A DNA stretch of 64,000 nt from Kwoniella bestiolae CBS 10118 (Eukaryota > Basidiomycota > Tremellomycetes > Tremellales > Cryptococcaceae), in NCBI RefSeq assembly GCF_000512585.2, contig NC_089245.1, forward strand, positions 372,001 through 436,000, read 5' to 3'. Both the position numbers and the translations under genes were made by a program. The number at the start of each line of letters is the position of its first letter. Within the stretch, counting starts at the first letter, position 1. Below are positions 1 to 11,474 of the stretch, piece after piece. The notes beneath the pieces were generated by a model, which worked only from the letters and a program-made list of their open reading frames with translations, did no database searches and had not been told where the DNA came from.

Positions 1-3000
1 AAGCGTACGTGGCCCAAAGTGAGAATATGGCAAGTAAGACGGAATCCATCCTGAAAGCTATGGTCCGTCAACAGCGTCGTGGGCTGGTCAGACCGACAGA
101 TCAATTCCACACGGCCAGTAGGCTCGAACATGTTCAGTTCATGTTCCAAGTTGCCTGGATGCCCTTTCTAGCTGGTATCTCAGGATCTCTCCAGGAGACA
201 GATGATCTCGACGTAGTGTATCTTTGTCTCGATGGGTTGAAGAGTGCGATCAAAATTGTATGTCTGTTCGATATGGAATTGGAACGGAATGCTTTTGTCA
301 CTACTCTCGCAAAATTCACTTACCTCAATAATCTGGGGGAAATGAAGCCGAAAAACGTAGAGGCGATCAAGTGTCTGCTTGATGTAGCTGTCTCTGATGG
401 GAGTAATTTGAAGTCTTCGTGGAAGGACGTGCTGGTTTGTGTGAGCCAGTTGGAGAGGATGCAGTTGATTAGTAGTGGGTTGGATGTACCGGATTTGAAT
501 AGGACTTCGTGAGTTGTTTTGATTCTATTGGGTATTACCCCGCCTCTCCTCTCTGAAAAAAGAGGTGAGGGCTATTGGGTGTGTAATAGTTCATTTGAGT
601 GAAGTGTAATGAGAAAGATTGGAGAAGGAGGGTCTTGTATATCTCTTGCTGCTATGTTGAGGTGGGAGTATTGTTATGAGAACATCAAATGCTGATGTCC
701 TCTGCCGCAGAAGCTCATCAGATAAGAGAAAGTCCACCACGATCTCAAGGAAGAAAGCCCCCGCAGAGGAAGTAGCAGAGGAATCTAGGTCTTCCCAAGT
801 CACCGTAGCGGCCGATATGGTATTTTCGACTTCCAAAAACTTATCTGGTGTATGTTCATTCTTGTTCAGCCTTGTTTGGGCAGAGTAGCTGATTTGTTAA
901 GTTTTTGGTGCCTCAGTCCGCAATTGTTGATTTCGTGCAAGCTCTGAGCGAAGTTTCATGGGAAGAGATTCAGTCGTCCGGATCGTCCGCTCGACCACGC
1001 ATGTTCAGCTTGCAGAAGCTGGTGGAGATTTCGTATTATAATATGGGGAGGATAAGGCTGGAGTGGTCCAATATATGGTTGATCCTTGGAGAACATTTCA
1101 ATCAGGTGAGTAGAAGACTGTTTGCTTTGCTCATGTTGTGACGAATAAGAAGATCGTATCCCTTTGATTTTGTACCTTAATCTCGTCTCGCTGGTGTGAG
1201 GGAACATTGCTGACCTTCGATACGCGCTAGGTATGCTGTCACAATAACCCCAATGTCAGCTTCTTTGCTCTCGATGCGTTGCGTCAACTAGCTATGAATT
1301 TCTTGGAGAAAGAGGAATTGTCCCATTTCGGATTCCAAAAGGATTTCCTGAGACCTTTTGAATATACTATTGTGAACAATAAGAATTCCGATGCTAGGGA
1401 GATGGTGAGTTTGAGGTTCATATATCTTACAATATCAACTTCAGACCATATAAAACAAAAGGAAGACAGGTTGCAGGTTATGCTCATTAATAATTTGGGT
1501 TTTTTAGGTGCTGCAATGCCTCCAACAAATGCTCCAAGCCAGAGTCCAAAACCTTCGATCCGGTTGGCGAACGATGTTCGGAGTATTCTCTGCATCCTCC
1601 AAAGTCCTAACTGAGCGAGTGGCCAACTACGCCTTTGAGCTCGTTCAACTAGTCTACAAAGAACATTTTTCCCTCGTGGTGAAATATGGAAGTTTCTCGG
1701 ATCTGACAGTGTGCATAACGGATTTCTGCAAGGTATCGAAGTTTCAGAAAATCAGCTTACAAGCTATAGAGATGGTTAGAGGATTGGTGCCGAAGATGTT
1801 GGAATGTCCGGAATGTTTGTTACCCCCTCAACAAACTCAAATCTCCAATAACGAGAACGGTGTAGATCTGAATGATCATGAGGATCTAGAGAAAGAGGGG
1901 AAGAAGGTGACGAGCGTATTACCCTCGGACGACCCGATGTTGAAGTATTGGTTGCCTGTTTTACATAGTTTCTATGAGATTATCATGACTGGCGAGGATC
2001 TGGAAGTCAGGCGATTGTGAGTGATTTTCCTCCTTAAATGACAAAATTCTATCTCGTCCTGTTCTCCTATCTCGGAATGGATGGGGATAGAAGATTTGCT
2101 TACTGATGTTCTTGTTTGTTGTTGTTCAGAGCCCTCGACTGCCTATTCGGTACACTCAAAACGCACGGTTCAGGCTTCTCACCCGAATTCTGGAATACAG
2201 TCTGCCAACAGGTCTTGTTCCCCATCTTCGCTATCCTCAAAGCGAAGTCGGATATTAGATTTAGATCAGCAGAAGATATGAGTGTTTGGTTATCTACCAC
2301 TCTGATCTCTGCGCTGCGGGACTTGATAGATCTGTATACGGTGTATTTTGGGGTGCTGCAGAGGTATTTGGATGGGTTGTTGGATATTCTTGTGGCTTGT
2401 ATCTGCCAGGGTGAGTTCTTTGGTCCATCAGCAATCTAGGGGAGATATCAATAATGGAGACTGGAACAGGAGATGCGTGGTATCGCTGGTATCGGTGCTG
2501 ATTGTGCTGTGTTTCATTTACAGAAAACGACACCCTCGCACGTATAGGTACATCATGTTTCCAACAACTCCTCGAAAGCAACGTACGGAAATTGTCGCCC
2601 GAAAAATGGATGTCGATCGTTTCTGCTTTTGTACAATTATTCAAGACTACAACTGCTTTCCAACTTTTCGATCCGGTCTTGCATGCTGAGGTAGAACCTA
2701 GTGGGACTATGGACGATGCGGATGGTGAGTAAACCTGTTTTCGCCTTTGAATTTGCCTTTGACTGCCTACAACACCCTCTTTTCTTACATCGTAGTGGCA
2801 TTTTGTGTCATTTTGCTGACGACACTGATTAATGCCTGGCAAAACAGCACCGTTCCAGAAATTCGTGGCTCCCGCCCCACTCGAACCATATACCGACTCC
2901 TCCCCTCCACCTTCCCTCACCTCGTTGACTTACGGCGAACAACGCAGGATATTCAAGCAGATCATCGTGAAGTGTGTTCTACAATTGCTTTTGATCGAAA

Positions 3001-3884
3001 CTACGCATGAGCTATTACAGAACGATGAAGTGTATAATACGATACCTGCGGAACATCTCTTGAGGTTCATGGGCGTGCTGGATGATAGTTGGAGATTCGC
3101 TAGGAAATTCAACGCCGATAAGGATTTGAGGATGAAGCTTTGGAAAGTTGGTGAGTTGGGTTATACAATCAATCTTGGGTGTATTAGCTCGCGACGTACC
3201 CTCAGCTTGATGTCACTATGGCCAGGTAGACAGTGTCAATGTAATCCATGCTAATAAATTCATCTTCAAAATAGGATTCATGAAGCAGCTGCCCAACTTG
3301 CTAAAACAAGAATCGAGCTCTGCAGCTACACTCATCAACGTACTATTGCGGATGTACAGAGATCCAAGAGATGCTCACAGAGCTACTAGGAATGGTGTGC
3401 TGGAGAGATTGGTACCGTGAGTGATGTGATCCAATCTCATCATATGAGGTATACAACCGAGATTGAGGCTAATGGTGTTTGTTGGATGGCACTTACAGCT
3501 TGGCAACGGAGATTATCAAAGATTTCATTGCGCTGGATCCAGAGACCCAACCTAGAAATATAACCGCTTGGACACCTGTGGTTATTGATATTTTGAAAGG
3601 ATGTCATGGATTTGAGGATGAGGCTGTGAGTGGATACTTCTCTCATTTGGTTCTATTCCGTTGCCATCCGATGATTGGGATCATGATCTTTCTCTCCTTT
3701 GGTTCTGTCTCTGGTACTGATCTCGTACATTTGAATTGATCAGTTCGAAAAGCACATCCCAACATTCTACCCACTAGTAACGGACATACTAACCAAGGAG
3801 GTCGCATCGGAGATGAGGTTGTCCGTGAGAGAATATCTGAAGAAAGTAGGACAGGTCAAAGGATTCATTGGCGGACCAGAGTGA
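1..3884 (+). CDS. SEC7: Sec7-family Arf guanine nucleotide exchange factor, C-terminal part (5' end outside window)
   Basis: Activates Arf GTPases at the trans-Golgi for vesicle budding. The window enters inside the gene, after the catalytic Sec7 domain, and shows the conserved HDS helical region. Recognisable Sec7/BIG stretches are [38 protein letters not shown] and [16 protein letters not shown] in the first exon (to 508), [17 protein letters not shown] (exon 711-849), [20 protein letters not shown] (exon from 917), then [20 protein letters not shown] and [13 protein letters not shown]. The frame continues through about ten exons to the TGA at 3882-3884, ending FIGGPE. Introns have GTGAGT- or GTATGT-type donors. 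Exon 2 ends GGT before gtatgt rather than at the earlier GT, because only that keeps the frame. Family assignment is secure; a few middle exon borders are by eye. Confidence 0.93.
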
Positions 3885-4317
3885 TTGTGAAAGTGAACGT
3901 AAAAGTAAAAGTAAATTGCATTGTATATTGTATTTTGGTTTAGGGATATAGACTTGACATTGCGATGACCGATGATGGGTTTCTTTCGTTTTTATACGAT
4001 AGTCGTATCTCCGTTTCTTATAAATGGTATACTCATACATAACTTACTGGACATGTTAGATATCATTGAATCATCCATTGTTCAGTACGATACTTGCATT
4101 TTGCGATTCATACTTGTGTGGTTTTGTTTGGTTCCTCGCTATGATCTCCTTTCACCTCCACCCAATTAACGTCATAGTCTACGAGCAGATATCTCCACTA
4201 AGCTACTTGGAATCTTCCCTTTTACCTTAGAGTGCCCTCATTCCAGCTATTGTAACCCCATCATCAAGACCACATCTTGTGCCACTCGTCAGCGTGGAGG
4301 AGCATCGCGGATCGTCG
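3885..4317. other. Intergenic: SEC7 3' flank and M64 promoter
   Basis: No coding signal seen. The first part is T-rich with TGTATATTGTATTTT-like sequence after the SEC7 stop, fitting a 3' UTR. The second part is the 5' flank of the M64 peptidase gene; no clear TATA box. Confidence 0.4.
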
Positions 4318-6448
4318 ATGATGCTGCCCTCAATGCATAGGTGAGAATCTCTGATCCATGTTTTACCCAAGACCTAACTGACGTCTCTTTCGATTGCTGA
4401 AACCTTGCAGTATCCTTCTGTCACTGGTGCCACTGTCATACCTGCTCCTCGCCTTTTCACTTGCATCTGCAAGCTATCAAACATCTCAACTTCCTTTATC
4501 CGGCGCCGAAAGTATATCGCGGGCAATCATAGACTATCATCCGGCTCACCCTCCGAGGATCAACTACGAGTTACTTGAACTTGACCACCAAGATAACGAG
4601 AAAGAATTGAGCGATTTCTTGAATGGGATGGAGATACATCCTGTTCATATCACTAGCTATGCGGACGAGAAGTTCAACTTGATGATCTTCGCTGATGGGT
4701 GTGAGTACTACCATGAAGAATCAGATGGTCGTCCGCTGAAAGCTCGTTGAACAGACACACGGGCAGAATTCGATAAATTCCATGAAGACGTGCAATGGTT
4801 GAAGGACGATATTATCTCTCCCGATGGGGCATTGAGACGCGTAGCTGATCTGTTGAATATCTGGATGGCTTTCGTACCGTCTGAGCAGGCGAGTTGAGCC
4901 TTTCAGATTTCTTTGTATAGTGCACCTTTCTGGCCTTCCCATTCTTGTCTCATCAGTCATCCGCCGACATCTTCCGCTGACAACTCATAAATTTAGTCAG
5001 GCATCGGGACTCATGATCAACCTCTGCCTGGCGCTGCCTTGGGACTATATCGACCTGGCTCTGAGCTCAGGGCGGTATATGTCAAACATCCCAGAAGAGC
5101 TAGGAGGGCTTGTAAGTGGATTAGAGAAGGTGGAGCGGGTAAAGCAGGATGTGATCAGGCTGTTCTACTGGGTGAGTACATTATTTCTTAAAAACAATTC
5201 TTCAGCCGCTCGTCTTTTGCAACTGAAATGGGGATAGTCAGCTGACTTTGGGGTGTATCGAAAGGTAACGATCCGTTGTATGGAGGTTTGGGAGGTGAAT
5301 TTACGTGAGTCAACATCTCGATAATTCAGTTGAGTAAGGCTCATGTGGGTGTGGGTGATAGCATTATCACCGCTTCAAAAGTCAATGGTCCGCAGGTACT
5401 TCGCCATGAGCTTGGACATAGTTTGATACCTGTAGGAGAGGAATACGATGGGGGTGTGTACCCTACTCTCCGCCTCTGGACGACTTCATCACACAGGTTA
5501 GTGCTAACCTCGCTCTTTGTGATGACAGGTTGGGTCTATACAGGTGTCAATTCCGACAAGGCCAAGAATCTCGATCATCTGAAATGGAAGAAGTATCTAT
5601 CTGATCCTGATAATGTGAGGATAGAGGACGCTAAGATGGCAGTACAGGCTTATCCGTGAGTTGTGTCCATGCCAACTCCCTCAACAGCATACTGAAGTGA
5701 TGTCATTTCGACTAGCTGGTGGGATCTCGACCAAGGGGAATATAACATCACTTTCTCCTCCTCAAGTGTGAGCCAGTCATATCCCACTGCTCTACTTCGA
5801 ACGTCACTTTCCTCCATTCCTTCTCCGTCGCATCTCGATTTCGCCCTCAACGGAATCACGCTCAATTTATCTCGCTACTTTGCCGATGGATTGGAAGGAT
5901 CCTTAGACAGACGATGGTTAGACATTATGCTTCCTGGTTTGAAGGACAGTAGGAACGTCATCAAAGTGGAGCTGACCGATGAAGGTAGAAAGGCTGAGGC
6001 TGGTTTGGGGGGTAAGATGTTAACCAGTTTGGAGGTTATTGAGTATGGTGGGAACGGAAGGTGAGATTTTGGTGATCTTCAATGCAAGGTAGTGTACCAT
6101 CAATGCTGATCCGTCGTATAGATTTAACCATACTTTGGGCCATGTCGGTGCATACCCGACATTCGATTTGAAAGGTCATATGACGCTCAGACCTGTATGT
6201 CCATTGCCCTCTCACCCACTCGAATCACGTTGTTACAAGTAATACTGACGTGCGAACGATAGACGAACGAAGGATGCCTAATGAGGAATGTGACGCACCC
6301 ACGTACGTCATCCATGGCTCCCCCCTATCTTTCTACAAGTCATCATTTACTGATGATTCGAATAGAATTTTGTTCGATATGTGCGGATGGACTGCGGAGA
6401 AGTTTGGAAGAGAAGATAGCTCGGAAGCAAGAACGAATGCATCTTTAG
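4318..6448 (+). CDS. Secreted M64-family (IgA peptidase type) zinc metallopeptidase
   Basis: Predicted 482-residue extracellular zinc peptidase. Eleven exons: 4318-4340, 4411-4700, 4755-4888, 4997-5171, 5265-5304, 5335-5453, 5529-5655, 5716-6060, 6122-6194, 6263-6302, 6366-6448; the sum is an exact multiple of three. The N-terminus is a signal peptide (LLSLVPLSYLLLAFSLASA). M64 landmarks follow in order: FADGYTRAEFDKFHEDV, SGIGTHDQPLPGAALGLYR, GCDQAVLLGNDPLYGGLGGE, the zinc motif HELGHSLIPVGEEYDGG, WVYTGVNS, and a C-terminal Cys motif (GCLMRN..H..FCSIC). Exon 1 holds only seven complete codons and was chosen because it restores the signal peptide. The third intron has a GC donor. The family is known in bacteria and fungi; the substrate is unknown. 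Confidence 0.88.
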
Positions 6449-6877
6449 AGAATAGATGTAAAGGAACGCGATGGGGCGGATGTCATTGTGTAACAGGGGC
6501 TGATGCAAGGACGATACAAGCTCGGTATCAAGGGAAGGAAGATGGATAGATGGACAATGGCAAAGGGCCGATATCTGGCGTAAGGATCGGGAGGGTATCG
6601 TTGTTCTGTGTTGTATATGCCTCAACAACGATGATATAAACAACATCTGGACCGAGACGAATGCTCAAACGCCCGACACTATACAATTTCTCGCAAACTT
6701 GCCAGCCTAGCCTTCCTGTCCAAGCAATAGATATACCTACTTCCAGACCGCTTCTTATCGATTGAACGACAAGATGTCCACTCACGCCGGCAGAAACCCA
6801 AAGTTGCTTCGGAAATATACCGGTTACCTATTCGTGAGACGGATGGATGATGCTTCTGCATGATAAGTGATTTCAGC
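6449..6877. other. Intergenic between convergent genes
   Basis: Short open stretches on both strands, none with a convincing start, intron pattern or residue composition. Probably the 3' UTRs of the M64 gene and the minus-strand orphan. Confidence 0.35.
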
Positions 6878-7341
6878 TTAGTATGTTTTTCGGCTTATCA
6901 TAGGCTGCTTCAGCAACATCAAGTGGATCCACGAGATCAGCAGATAATCCTCGAAGCGGTGGGTTTTCGGGACTTGCTCAATGAACCATGCAAGTTTGGC
7001 GTGGCTGATATCGCCTGATCGTAGATGCAAGCCAACAAACTCGGCAATCCACTGCGGATGATTCGTCTCCGAGCAGATCACATGCTAGTGCCACGCAAAC
7101 CAATGATGTTGATGAGGAAGAGTGTTCCTCTCCGTAGAATTTGTACAACATGATGCATCTTGCAGCGATGATCCTCAGCATGAGATGATTTGGCCAAATG
7201 TTGCTCATGCGTAATCCAGCTTCTGACGCATGCTGCAGGTTCAGCAGGACAAGCTTCTCGATGAGATCAAATGAAAGACAATGAACAAGGTAAACCTGGT
7301 AGAACGTAACAGGCGTCGATCCTTTTTGTTTGTTCCACCCT
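6878..7341 (-). CDS. Unrecognised protein, 5' end not resolved
   Basis: I do not recognise this protein. Two consecutive introns of 62 nt (7085-7146) and 63 nt (7233-7295), each with GT donor and CTAG/GCAG acceptor, link three segments into one open frame: upstream from 7296, a middle exon 7147-7232, and a last exon 6878-7084. The tail reads as a plausible folded protein (for example HPQWIAEFVGLHLRSGDISH and FIEQVPKTHRFEDYLLISW). Above 7338 the frame meets a TGA and I found no exon with a start codon that joins in phase, so the gene is either longer with an unseen first exon or has lost its start. It faces away from the plus-strand family beginning at 7566. Confidence 0.42.
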
Positions 7342-7565
7342 TCACGTTGGCCTTCGAGGGTGCGACCAAATCGGGGCCACCGAAGGGAAGCTCTGAGGTC
7401 TTCCTCGATGGCGATTATGCATGATCACACATTATTCAGATACAGGTCTTGCTTTCGACCGATCTAATGTGATATTCCTCTCAACCCTCACACGAAAAGT
7501 TCACAGCCACCACCAGAAAATTCATCTCAGTCGGCATATCCTCACTCCAGCTTGAAACTCTCAAT

Positions 7566-7844
7566 ATGTCTACGCAAGGCAACATCACTCACGACTCTCT
7601 TCAGACCAACACCACAGGTGTCCGTCCAAAGGGCGGAGACTTCTCTTGGTATCATTATGACGAGATTGCCAAGGCGTAAGTCTGTCCCTACGTTTTTCGT
7701 GAAAGTCCCACTAATCTGTTTGCCGGATTTAGCGAAGATCATACAGGGCGAATCTATACAGGAACGAAAGTAACTCGCAGTCAGTTCACCCATTGCTATA
7801 TCACAGCGGACAACAGGACCCATGAGCACACTGAAAATAAATAA
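7566..7844 (+). CDS. Small two-exon protein, possible outer member of the tandem family
   Basis: 73 residues. Exon 1 is 7566-7675, exon 2 is 7733-7844, joined at phase 2. Exon 1 encodes a polar peptide starting MSTQGNITHDSLQTNT and ending WYHYDEIAKA; exon 2 encodes a 37-residue polar tail with GRIYTGTKVTRSQF. No known domain. It sits first in a row of five plus-strand genes that all have one phase-2 intron and a short last exon. Exon 2 is only weakly like its neighbours (a G..Y.GT stretch like that of the gene at 13365), so membership is inferred mainly from position and gene structure. Confidence 0.55.
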
Positions 7845-8464
7845 GAAGGATTCAACCGGTCTTCGTCACAGAGTTAACAAGGGCGAAATGTGTTTGATTC
7901 CTCCAGATTTGGCTTGTGTTGGTGGCTTGTTGTTATTGATCTAAGAGAACGATCCTTGCAAATTTGTGCCGCTTCCTACTGTACCACTTCTCTCGTGGAA
8001 GCGTTTCCTTTCCAGATGGTATTTCATATGGTGAATATGCCTTGCCAGTTACATGAATGGATGTGGTGCACAGATCAGAAGTCTGGAAATCCCATCATGA
8101 TATCGCAGATGTGGCAATATTTTCTCCTGTCCATTGGCATGATGGCTCGAGCGTATGCGATTTGCTGGCTCAGCCCCGCACATGAGGGGCTAGCATGCAA
8201 TAAGGTGAAGGATCATCGTGACAATCTGAATGACGTGTCCAGAACTAACACACCCTTTCTCAAAGGATCGAGTTCAAAGGAGGTCCGGCATCCAAATTCT
8301 AGGGCTCTTCGTTGTATACAAGGGTACAAAGACCTCATATACATATACCCGTTGTCATCGCAACATGTCCCAGAAGCACATGTTATCCTTGACCTCTCCC
8401 ATTGCCAGAACTCATACATAGTATATTCTATACCAGCACTAGCTGAAATTGTTAACGACTCAGA
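7845..8464 (+). promoter_or_regulatory. 5' flank of the gene at 8465
   Basis: Contains a 192-codon uninterrupted frame (7890-8468) whose composition (many W, C, M, H) looks accidental. No clear TATA box or CT-rich tract. Taken as promoter and 5' UTR of the next gene. Confidence 0.3.
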
Positions 8465-9217
8465 ATGACCAACCAATATTCAGAGTATCATTACCATCGA
8501 GAATCTGCCCATCGTCGCCGGCCGGCTCGTACGCACGCTTCTCACTCTGGAACTTACCGATCACCTAGTGGCGTCTCGTATCGAATCGTCAATACGAGAG
8601 CTCGACCTAACTATCCCCCGAGGTCCACTTATGTCCATCAGACCCCAGCTTACGGTGGTTCCCAGATGGGTCATGCATACACCGATAGTCGAACTTACAG
8701 GGACGACCCCGCCGGAAGACGAAATCAGGACCAAAGATATGATGATTACTATAACCGCGAAAGGACGTATAGTGACTATCACCCCCACGAAGGGAGGGAC
8801 AGCCAAAGACACAACAATGAAGATGGCCATGAATATACAAGAGGGCACGATTCTCCCTACGGGGACAACAGGTGCCATTCGGCTTCATATCCCCGCGAAC
8901 GTCAACACCAACCTTCTGCAAGTCGGGGCGGAATAAGAGTATGGTCAGCATGGGATCTGGCTTGGTGCGATTGCGAAGTGCCGGAGAATGTGTGAGAGAT
9001 TTCGTTATCACGACGCATGCTTAGTGGCTAATTAGGATTGCAAATATACGCTGTGTGATGTAGGCGAGCAGCGGTGCCAAGAGAATACAGTTTATTTCGC
9101 TATACCCAGGACACCGCGAACCGTACGGGGACTTTTGTGTTTCGCAGCCCTTTGGGCCATGAGCAGCGTATCCCGGTTTGGTACGAGGACGATCCGAACC
9201 AATGTCGAAAAGTCTAG
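8465..9217 (+). CDS. Tandem-family protein: disordered exon 1 plus conserved short exon 2 (copy 2)
   Basis: 226 residues. Exon 1 (8465-8991) encodes a very hydrophilic, likely disordered chain rich in R, H, Y, S, D and G, with no membrane segment or signal peptide. It ends at the tetrapeptide PENV, and the intron interrupts the Val codon at phase 2. Exon 2 (9064-9217) encodes a compact tail (VRAAVPREYSLFRY, then GTFVFRSPLGHEQRIPVWYE). The same layout recurs at 9802 and 11475: a P[ED][NH]V junction, then R..P..Y and a strand-like [FY].F segment ending in a hydrophobic-Pro motif. I do not recognise the family and no function can be given. Paralogy rests on exon 2 and gene structure, since exon 1 sequences barely align. 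Confidence 0.7.
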
Positions 9218-9801
9218 CGATCGGGGGCTGGCTATCGTGTCCTTTTCCATCAATCGATCATGCATCTTGGGTTCTCGAGTGCTTGTATGGATTGAAGCGG
9301 AGATGTGGCAGGACATACCTACGAATAGTAGTACAGCCTTTGCATCACAGACTCCCCTCGTTTGTCGTAAATATCATTCAAGTGGTTAGATCGGTTGTTT
9401 TCTATAGATTGGGCATGAAGCTGGCTACCGTGATCTCAACCAGAAGGCCTCCGTCGATGCTGTTCGATGGCTGTACCCGCGCAGGGGACCGTCCTGTGTG
9501 CTTGAGATCATACCTCACGAATACACCGTGAAGCATTGACAAGAGAGCTCCTTCGAGTAGTAGCTCAACTGCAGTCCAGACCCTGGCTATTTACAAAATG
9601 GTCATGAAAGGATTTCCTCTGCGCGGGAGAGTGCCTTCCCAGAATTCTTACCTCTGGGATCGCAACTTCGTACATAGTTCACTATATCACATCTGACTCA
9701 GTTATATGTGTCCCAACATATGTCCAGATGAGAGGCAATCTTTTTTATCAACTGTATCACATTGGTGTTGTGTCCAAAACTTCGATTGCAACTGATTAAA
9801 C
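9218..9801. promoter_or_regulatory. Intergenic spacer within the tandem family
   Basis: Short out-of-phase open stretches only. Serves as 3' flank of copy 2 and 5' flank of copy 3. No repeat shared with the other spacers was seen by eye. Confidence 0.3.
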
Positions 9802-10755
9802 ATGACTCGAGACTCCCAATACGGATCTCCAAGAACCACTGTTATTCGATTTCATTTCCCAAGAAATGAATCTCGTACGAGCTCCGCAGAGTCAGGAAGA
9901 GATCATCATGCATCTAATGCCAATGACACCCGTAGTCGTCATGTTACGAGCTCCTCTTGGCAGAGGTTTGATCCCCACGACGGCTCAATCCATACATATC
10001 ATCGGTACGGCGAAACAGGAGCTGGAGAAAGCAACGAGGACTACTATCGTCATCCTATCTCCAGGGATTATGAAGAGACTGTGCAGATGCTTGGGGGGCG
10101 AGCCGGGGATAATGGAGCTCACGTTCGTACGCATGATACTCAAGGGGATCACCGAGACACATACGAACGGAAGTGCGACCCTGGCTCATGTGCCACACAT
10201 CATGAGCGTGCCTCTCCTTTCGAAGTCTATCAGGAGTACGACAATAGAGAGCGCCATGCCACTTCGAGACCTCCTGACCACGGCTTCCCTCGGTCCTGCA
10301 CACCTGGCCCAGCGGGACACGGGAGGAGATCACCCTCGGCAAGGTTCAAGGGAAGAAGATCCAAGGGATGGGGAGAGTCTGGATGTATACCTCGGAACCA
10401 TCCTTCTTCCGCTTCTCCTCACAGTCATCCGCATTCCTCTTCACATGAAGAAGGTCCAGACGAGTACGAGTATAATGCTTTTGTCGGTCACCCGAAGGTT
10501 TCGAGATCTCAAGGGAAAGGCAAAGATAATATACCTGACCATGTGTAAGCCCTCTCTTTACATCGCGCTTTTTTCTTTTCCTCGATGCTGACGTACAGGG
10601 ATGGTGGAACAAAATGCAGTTCAAGACAACTACCGGGACCAGAATATGAATTCTCCCATTCTGAAAAGACCTCGGAAACGATCACCTATATTTTCGAGAT
10701 GAATAAGGGTCGAGATGGCTTTTCGCAGGGGTTTGCCATTCCGACAAGGATCTGA
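9802..10755 (+). CDS. Tandem-family protein: disordered exon 1 plus conserved short exon 2 (copy 3)
   Basis: 299 residues. Exon 1 (9802-10544) is a long R/H/S/G/E-rich, low-hydrophobicity chain ending KGKDNIPDHV. The intron (10545-10598) splits the Val codon at phase 2. Exon 2 (10599-10755) encodes the conserved tail, RQLPGPEYEFSHSEKTSETI then YIFEMNKGRDGFSQGFAIP. It aligns best with copy 4: LPG, one aromatic at Y.F, TS.T, Y[IV]FE, and a final hydrophobic-Pro. No signal peptide, transmembrane segment or known catalytic motif. The balance of a disordered body and a short ordered tail would suit a scaffold or RNA/protein binder, but that is only inference. Confidence 0.72.
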
Positions 10756-11474
10756 ATAGGTTGATGCGGTTGGGGACTTCTGAATTTTCATTCGCATCAC
10801 GATATTATACTGTAGTATACAAATAACACATGTATGCTGTCCTGGTCGTACAATTGGTCCTCGAAGAATTGGGGTTTCCGGTCAGAATGGGTTTAACGAC
10901 ATAGTAAAGGATGAGTTACACACTCTCGCTCTGCTCATACCAGTTCACGGTCCTTAAGTAAAGATGAGATGGTCAATGGATTTCAAGTCTGAGATTCGAT
11001 CGTATTCCCCCATGCATGCGCAGTCTGATGAATCCCACACATTGTCAAGACAAAATGATGGACGGCGGACCTCTGCGTCCTTCTACTGCCACCCTCAATA
11101 GCGATTCGCCAACATCCGTATGAGCAGAGGTACCGTTCGGGAATCTACCTGATGTTGACATGTCCTTTCAATTTTGAAGAGTACACAATGGATGTGGTGA
11201 GTGTCATCAGGCTTGCAGTGACGTCAATTGAACGGACCAGTCTGTGTGAGAAGCTATGGTACGAAAGGAGGTTCTATTGTGATCAATGCTCAACAGCTTC
11301 GTACCCGGAGATCGCATTCTGCTCATTGTACATAATTGAGCATATGGCGCATGTGCATTCAATGTTCTTCCATACTGTACACGTCCCCTTTTTTTATTGT
11401 CGAGGTTTCCATCCCTGATTTCCTAATTTGAGTATCGTTTACAGATCATCGCCTGACGTTCGAGGTTAACGAAC
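10756..11474. promoter_or_regulatory. Intergenic spacer within the tandem family
   Basis: About 720 bases with no convincing gene. A T-run (11391-11397) lies about 80 bases upstream of copy 4. Presumed promoter and 5' UTR of that gene. Confidence 0.3.

Noticed and set aside
7890..8468. 192-codon open frame ending in an ATGA overlap with the start of the gene at 8465
   Set aside because: Composition (frequent W, C, M, H), lack of introns and lack of any family resemblance suggest chance openness in a promoter; the ATGA overlap alone is not enough.
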